This document shows, piece by piece, positions 5,186 to 6,956 of a stretch of 6,956 nucleotides of DNA. The first letter of the stretch is position 1, and each line of letters opens with the position of its first letter. The notes under the pieces were generated by a model. It worked only from the letters and a program-made list of their open reading frames with translations, did not search any database and was not told the origin of the DNA. Both the position numbers and the translations under genes were made by a program. The DNA is taken from the NCBI GenBank assembly GCA_003511885.1, contig DOIX01000123.1, forward strand, positions 1-6,956. Reading direction: 5' to 3'. This DNA comes from Cyanobacteria bacterium UBA11153 (lineage in GTDB: Bacteria > Cyanobacteriota > Cyanobacteriia > Cyanobacteriales > Coleofasciculaceae).

Positions 5186-6586
5186 TCAAGGTACTGGTAC
5201 AAACTCATAGCCAAAGCTAGTACGGGAACCTTTAACAATCTTAACTAACTGGACTGCCTGATTGCGATCGCCTGATGGTAAAAACCGAATCGCACCACTA
5301 GCTCCCTCAGCGGCAAAGTCTGAGGCTGATAGGGCTTGTTGCACTCCTTTCCGGCTAGGATTGCGCTCAATTCCGGCAATTAAAGCTTTCGCTGCATCAT
5401 AAGCCATTGCCGTGCGCCAATTTACCTCCGCACCCCAGAGTTTAGAAGCTGCTTTAGGAAATTCAGCATTAGGGTTTGCTAAAATATGCCAGGGAATTGC
5501 CACTACCATATTGATCGCTGCTTCTCTGCCGATTTGTAATGTTTTGGGGCTATAGACATCATCTCCTCCTAATAAACTGAGTTTTTTGGAGTTTACTTGG
5601 ATTACTTGCAGTGCTTTATCGAGAGTACCAGTATTGGCAGCTAACATAATTACTTGTGCCCCACTTTTCATTGCCTGGTTAACGTTTGATGCTGGATCGA
5701 AATTAGGGCTAGATAAGTCAAATTCATTCATTACTTGTCCCCCTCCTAAAGCTACAGCCGTCACAAATTCAGATTTGAGAGACTGACTATAACCGCTTTG
5801 AGAATTAAAGAAAACTGCCACATTTTTCTGCTGTAATTTTTGCAGCATATAATCAGCTAACGCCCTCGCTGCCACATAATCGCTAGGCACGGTACGAAAA
5901 ACATAACTACTTGCACCGGAAAGTTTTACTGATGTACTAATAGGCGAAATTACGGCTAGTTCCCCTGATTGATAACTATTAACTGTAGCTAAAGTCACAT
6001 CGCTGGCATAATGCCCGATAACTCCCAATATTTCTGAATTTTTGACAAAGGCTTCCGCGACTTCTTTTGCTACATCTGACATATTATCATCACTACCAAT
6101 TACCACTTTAAGAGGAATACCTTTAATCCCACCCGCCAAATTAACTTCATTTTGGGCTTGGGCGACACCCCGCAATATCTCTTTTGCACCATTGACATCG
6201 GAAGTAATGGGCACAGAAACAGCAATACTATAAGATTTTTGATTACCAATGCGAGCATTATTGAGATAAATTAGAATTTCTGGATCGTTAGGAGTGCGTT
6301 TCAGGGCAGTTTCCAGCTTAGAGACAGCTTCATTATAATTTTTAGATGCGATCGCATTAATTCCAGCTTGTTTGTCTGGCGTTGTATCTGTGGTGACTAA
6401 CAGTTTCTCTCCGGTGCTGATTCGCTCTTTGACTGGTTGATTAGATGTCGCTGAGTTGGGAGTTTTTGAACTTGTTTGAGTTGGTGACTGGATTAAACCC
6501 CTCCCAAACCATATCCCACCTATCACTAGTGCTAAGGTAGCAGCTAATGATAGTACAAGTACAGTAGTTTCATTTTTTTGAGACAT
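5186..6586 (-). CDS. Membrane-anchored TPR plus LivK-like (type 1) substrate-binding protein
   Basis: A 466-residue protein in four parts. MSQKNET is followed by a hydrophobic helix (about 8-27), then a Ser/Thr/Pro linker to about 70. Residues 73-110 form one or slightly more TPR-like helical hairpins (NYNEAVSKLETALKRTPNDPE). Residues 118-460 are a Peripla_BP_6/LivK-type domain of the amide and branched-chain amino-acid binding family. Marks of that domain are IAVSVPITSD at 121-130, the GVAQAQNEVN helix at 140-149, GHYASDVT at 191-198, SPISTS at 214-219 and AYDAAKAL at 395-402. No lipobox cysteine is seen, so it is probably tethered to the membrane facing the periplasm. No LivH/M/G/F genes are adjacent. 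The start chosen is the ATG at 6584-6586. The frame stays open 19 codons further, but that extension only translates a heptamer repeat. Confidence 0.88.
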   Translation of the reverse strand: MSQKNETTVLVLSLAATLALVIGGIWFGRGLIQSPTQTSSKTPNSATSNQPVKERISTGEKLLVTTDTTPDKQAGINAIASKNYNEAVSKLETALKRTPNDPEILIYLNNARIGNQKSYSIAVSVPITSDVNGAKEILRGVAQAQNEVNLAGGIKGIPLKVVIGSDDNMSDVAKEVAEAFVKNSEILGVIGHYASDVTLATVNSYQSGELAVISPISTSVKLSGASSYVFRTVPSDYVAARALADYMLQKLQQKNVAVFFNSQSGYSQSLKSEFVTAVALGGGQVMNEFDLSSPNFDPASNVNQAMKSGAQVIMLAANTGTLDKALQVIQVNSKKLSLLGGDDVYSPKTLQIGREAAINMVVAIPWHILANPNAEFPKAASKLWGAEVNWRTAMAYDAAKALIAGIERNPSRKGVQQALSASDFAAEGASGAIRFLPSGDRNQAVQLVKIVKGSRTSFGYEFVPVP

Positions 6587-6593
6587 ATATAGC

Positions 6594-6628
6594 AGTTGAC
6601 AATTGATAATTGACAGTTGACAATTACA
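6594..6628. repeat. Heptad repeat upstream of the TPR/LivK-like gene
   Basis: Five contiguous 7-bp units, AGTTGAC, AATTGAT, AATTGAC, AGTTGAC and AATTACA, lie 8 bp before the start codon of the minus-strand binding-protein gene. The consensus A(A/G)TTGA(C/T) differs from the array at 541-630 but has the same unit length. Read on the minus strand it keeps the gene's frame open and creates a false N-terminal extension. Confidence 0.75.
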
Positions 6629-6741
6629 TATTATGCTAATCAAACCCTTGCTGCATCGAGGTTAAAAGGCGTTATTCATCACCTTATTTATCTCGATCCC
6701 GATGTGGCGGTTGCTATAGTTGACATCAGAGCGATATCTCA

Positions 6742-6765
6742 CTGTCAATTGTCAACTGTCGAAAA
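6742..6765. repeat. Second heptad tract, inverted relative to 6594-6628
   Basis: Units TGTCAAT, TGTCAAC and TGTCGAA sit inside the small plus-strand ORF (6743-6763). AATTGTCAACTGTC at 6747-6760 is a perfect 14-bp inverted copy of 6612-6625. TCAATTGTCAACT at 6745-6757 is also a 13-bp inverted copy of 6594-6606. Confidence 0.6.
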
Positions 6766-6819
6766 CTCTATTCATATTCTGCATGATGATTTAGTGCGAG
6801 CATCTTCCTCGCTGAGGAT

Positions 6820-6848
6820 TAAGACTCGCTGGGGGTAAGACTCGCTGG
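6820..6848. repeat. 13-bp direct repeat, period 16 (tandem duplication)
   Basis: TAAGACTCGCTGG is present twice, exactly, at 6820-6832 and 6836-6848, separated by GGG. The 16-bp spacing is not a multiple of three, so within a coding frame it causes a frameshift. Confidence 0.85.
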
Positions 6849-6871
6849 AAGTCATATTCATACAGCGGTTT

Positions 6872-6956
6872 CCGCAGTAATGAGGTACACTTAATCGAGC
6901 CTCAACATTTAAGCAATTGGTTTGTTAATTTCTGCTACTGTACCTCATAAGAGCGG
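6872..6956. repeat. Inverted repeat, possible small palindromic element running off the window
   Basis: ATGAGGTACA at 6880-6889 and TGTACCTCAT at 6939-6948 are perfect 10-bp inverted arms with 49 bp between. Four bases outside each arm, CCGC at 6872-6875 pairs with GCGG at 6953-6956. The left side also carries GCGG-TTT-CCGC (6865-6875), a mini-hairpin whose right-hand counterpart would lie just beyond the window. This fits an end-to-end inverted element of about 100 bp, such as a MITE-like repeat. Confidence 0.45.

Larger units (their letters stand above)
6617..6948 (+). pseudogene. Possible small hypothetical gene broken by a 16-bp tandem duplication
   Basis: A reading frame opens with TTG at 6617 and runs 73 codons to TAA at 6836-6838. 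Its composition looks coding-like, for example DPDVAVAIVDIRA and ILHDDLVRASSSL, but I recognise no family. It has no ATG start or ribosome site, and its first codons overlap a heptamer repeat, so a true 5' end may be missing. TAAGACTCGCTGG occurs at 6820-6832 and again at 6836-6848. The stop lies in the second copy. Removing one 16-bp unit would join the frame to 33 further codons (KSYSYSGFRSNEVH...) ending at TAA 6946-6948. It is divergent from the TPR/LivK-like gene. It may equally be non-coding; the last part overlaps an inverted repeat. Confidence 0.25.

Overview
The window looks like chromosomal DNA of a cyanobacterium, probably a filamentous one. It carries five copies of the cyanobacterial HIP1 octamer GCGATCGC (429-436, 1447-1454, 3795-3802, 5264-5271, 6348-6355). 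It also has a member of the cyanobacteria-restricted TIGR02652 family and heptanucleotide tandem repeats of the STRR type between genes. The genus cannot be told from the sequence.

Layout, left to right. (1) 26-1146: two minus-strand genes, a TIGR02652 zinc-motif protein and, downstream of it, a VOC/glyoxalase-fold protein. The gap between them is filled by a heptamer repeat array. (2) 1147-1244 is a divergent intergenic region. It leads on the plus strand to a gamma-class carbonic-anhydrase-like hexapeptide protein (1245-1820) that appears to begin with TTG. (3) 1986-3456: a minus-strand pair, a membrane-anchored PstS-type substrate-binding protein followed 61 bp later by an SRPBCC-fold protein. 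(4) 3764-4456: a minus-strand CPBP (CAAX-like) intramembrane protease with a textbook ribosome binding site. (5) 4457-5185: a 729-bp stretch without a recognisable gene but with a long perfect-armed hairpin. (6) 5186-6586: a minus-strand, membrane-anchored TPR plus LivK/type-1 periplasmic-binding-protein fusion. (7) 6587-6956: another heptamer repeat, a small plus-strand ORF that seems broken by a 16-bp tandem duplication, and an inverted repeat running to the window edge.

Functionally this is a loose set of housekeeping and accessory genes, not one pathway. The most distinctive link is that the two unrelated solute-binding proteins, at 2524-3456 and 5186-6586, share the same start, MSQKNET, followed by an uncleaved-looking transmembrane helix. 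Neither has transporter permease or ATPase genes beside it, which suggests envelope-tethered binding or sensing proteins with a common N-terminal anchor. I found no CRISPR array, tRNA, rRNA or intact transposase, and no convincing new defence or mobile system. The non-coding structures and the shared anchor are the parts most worth following up.
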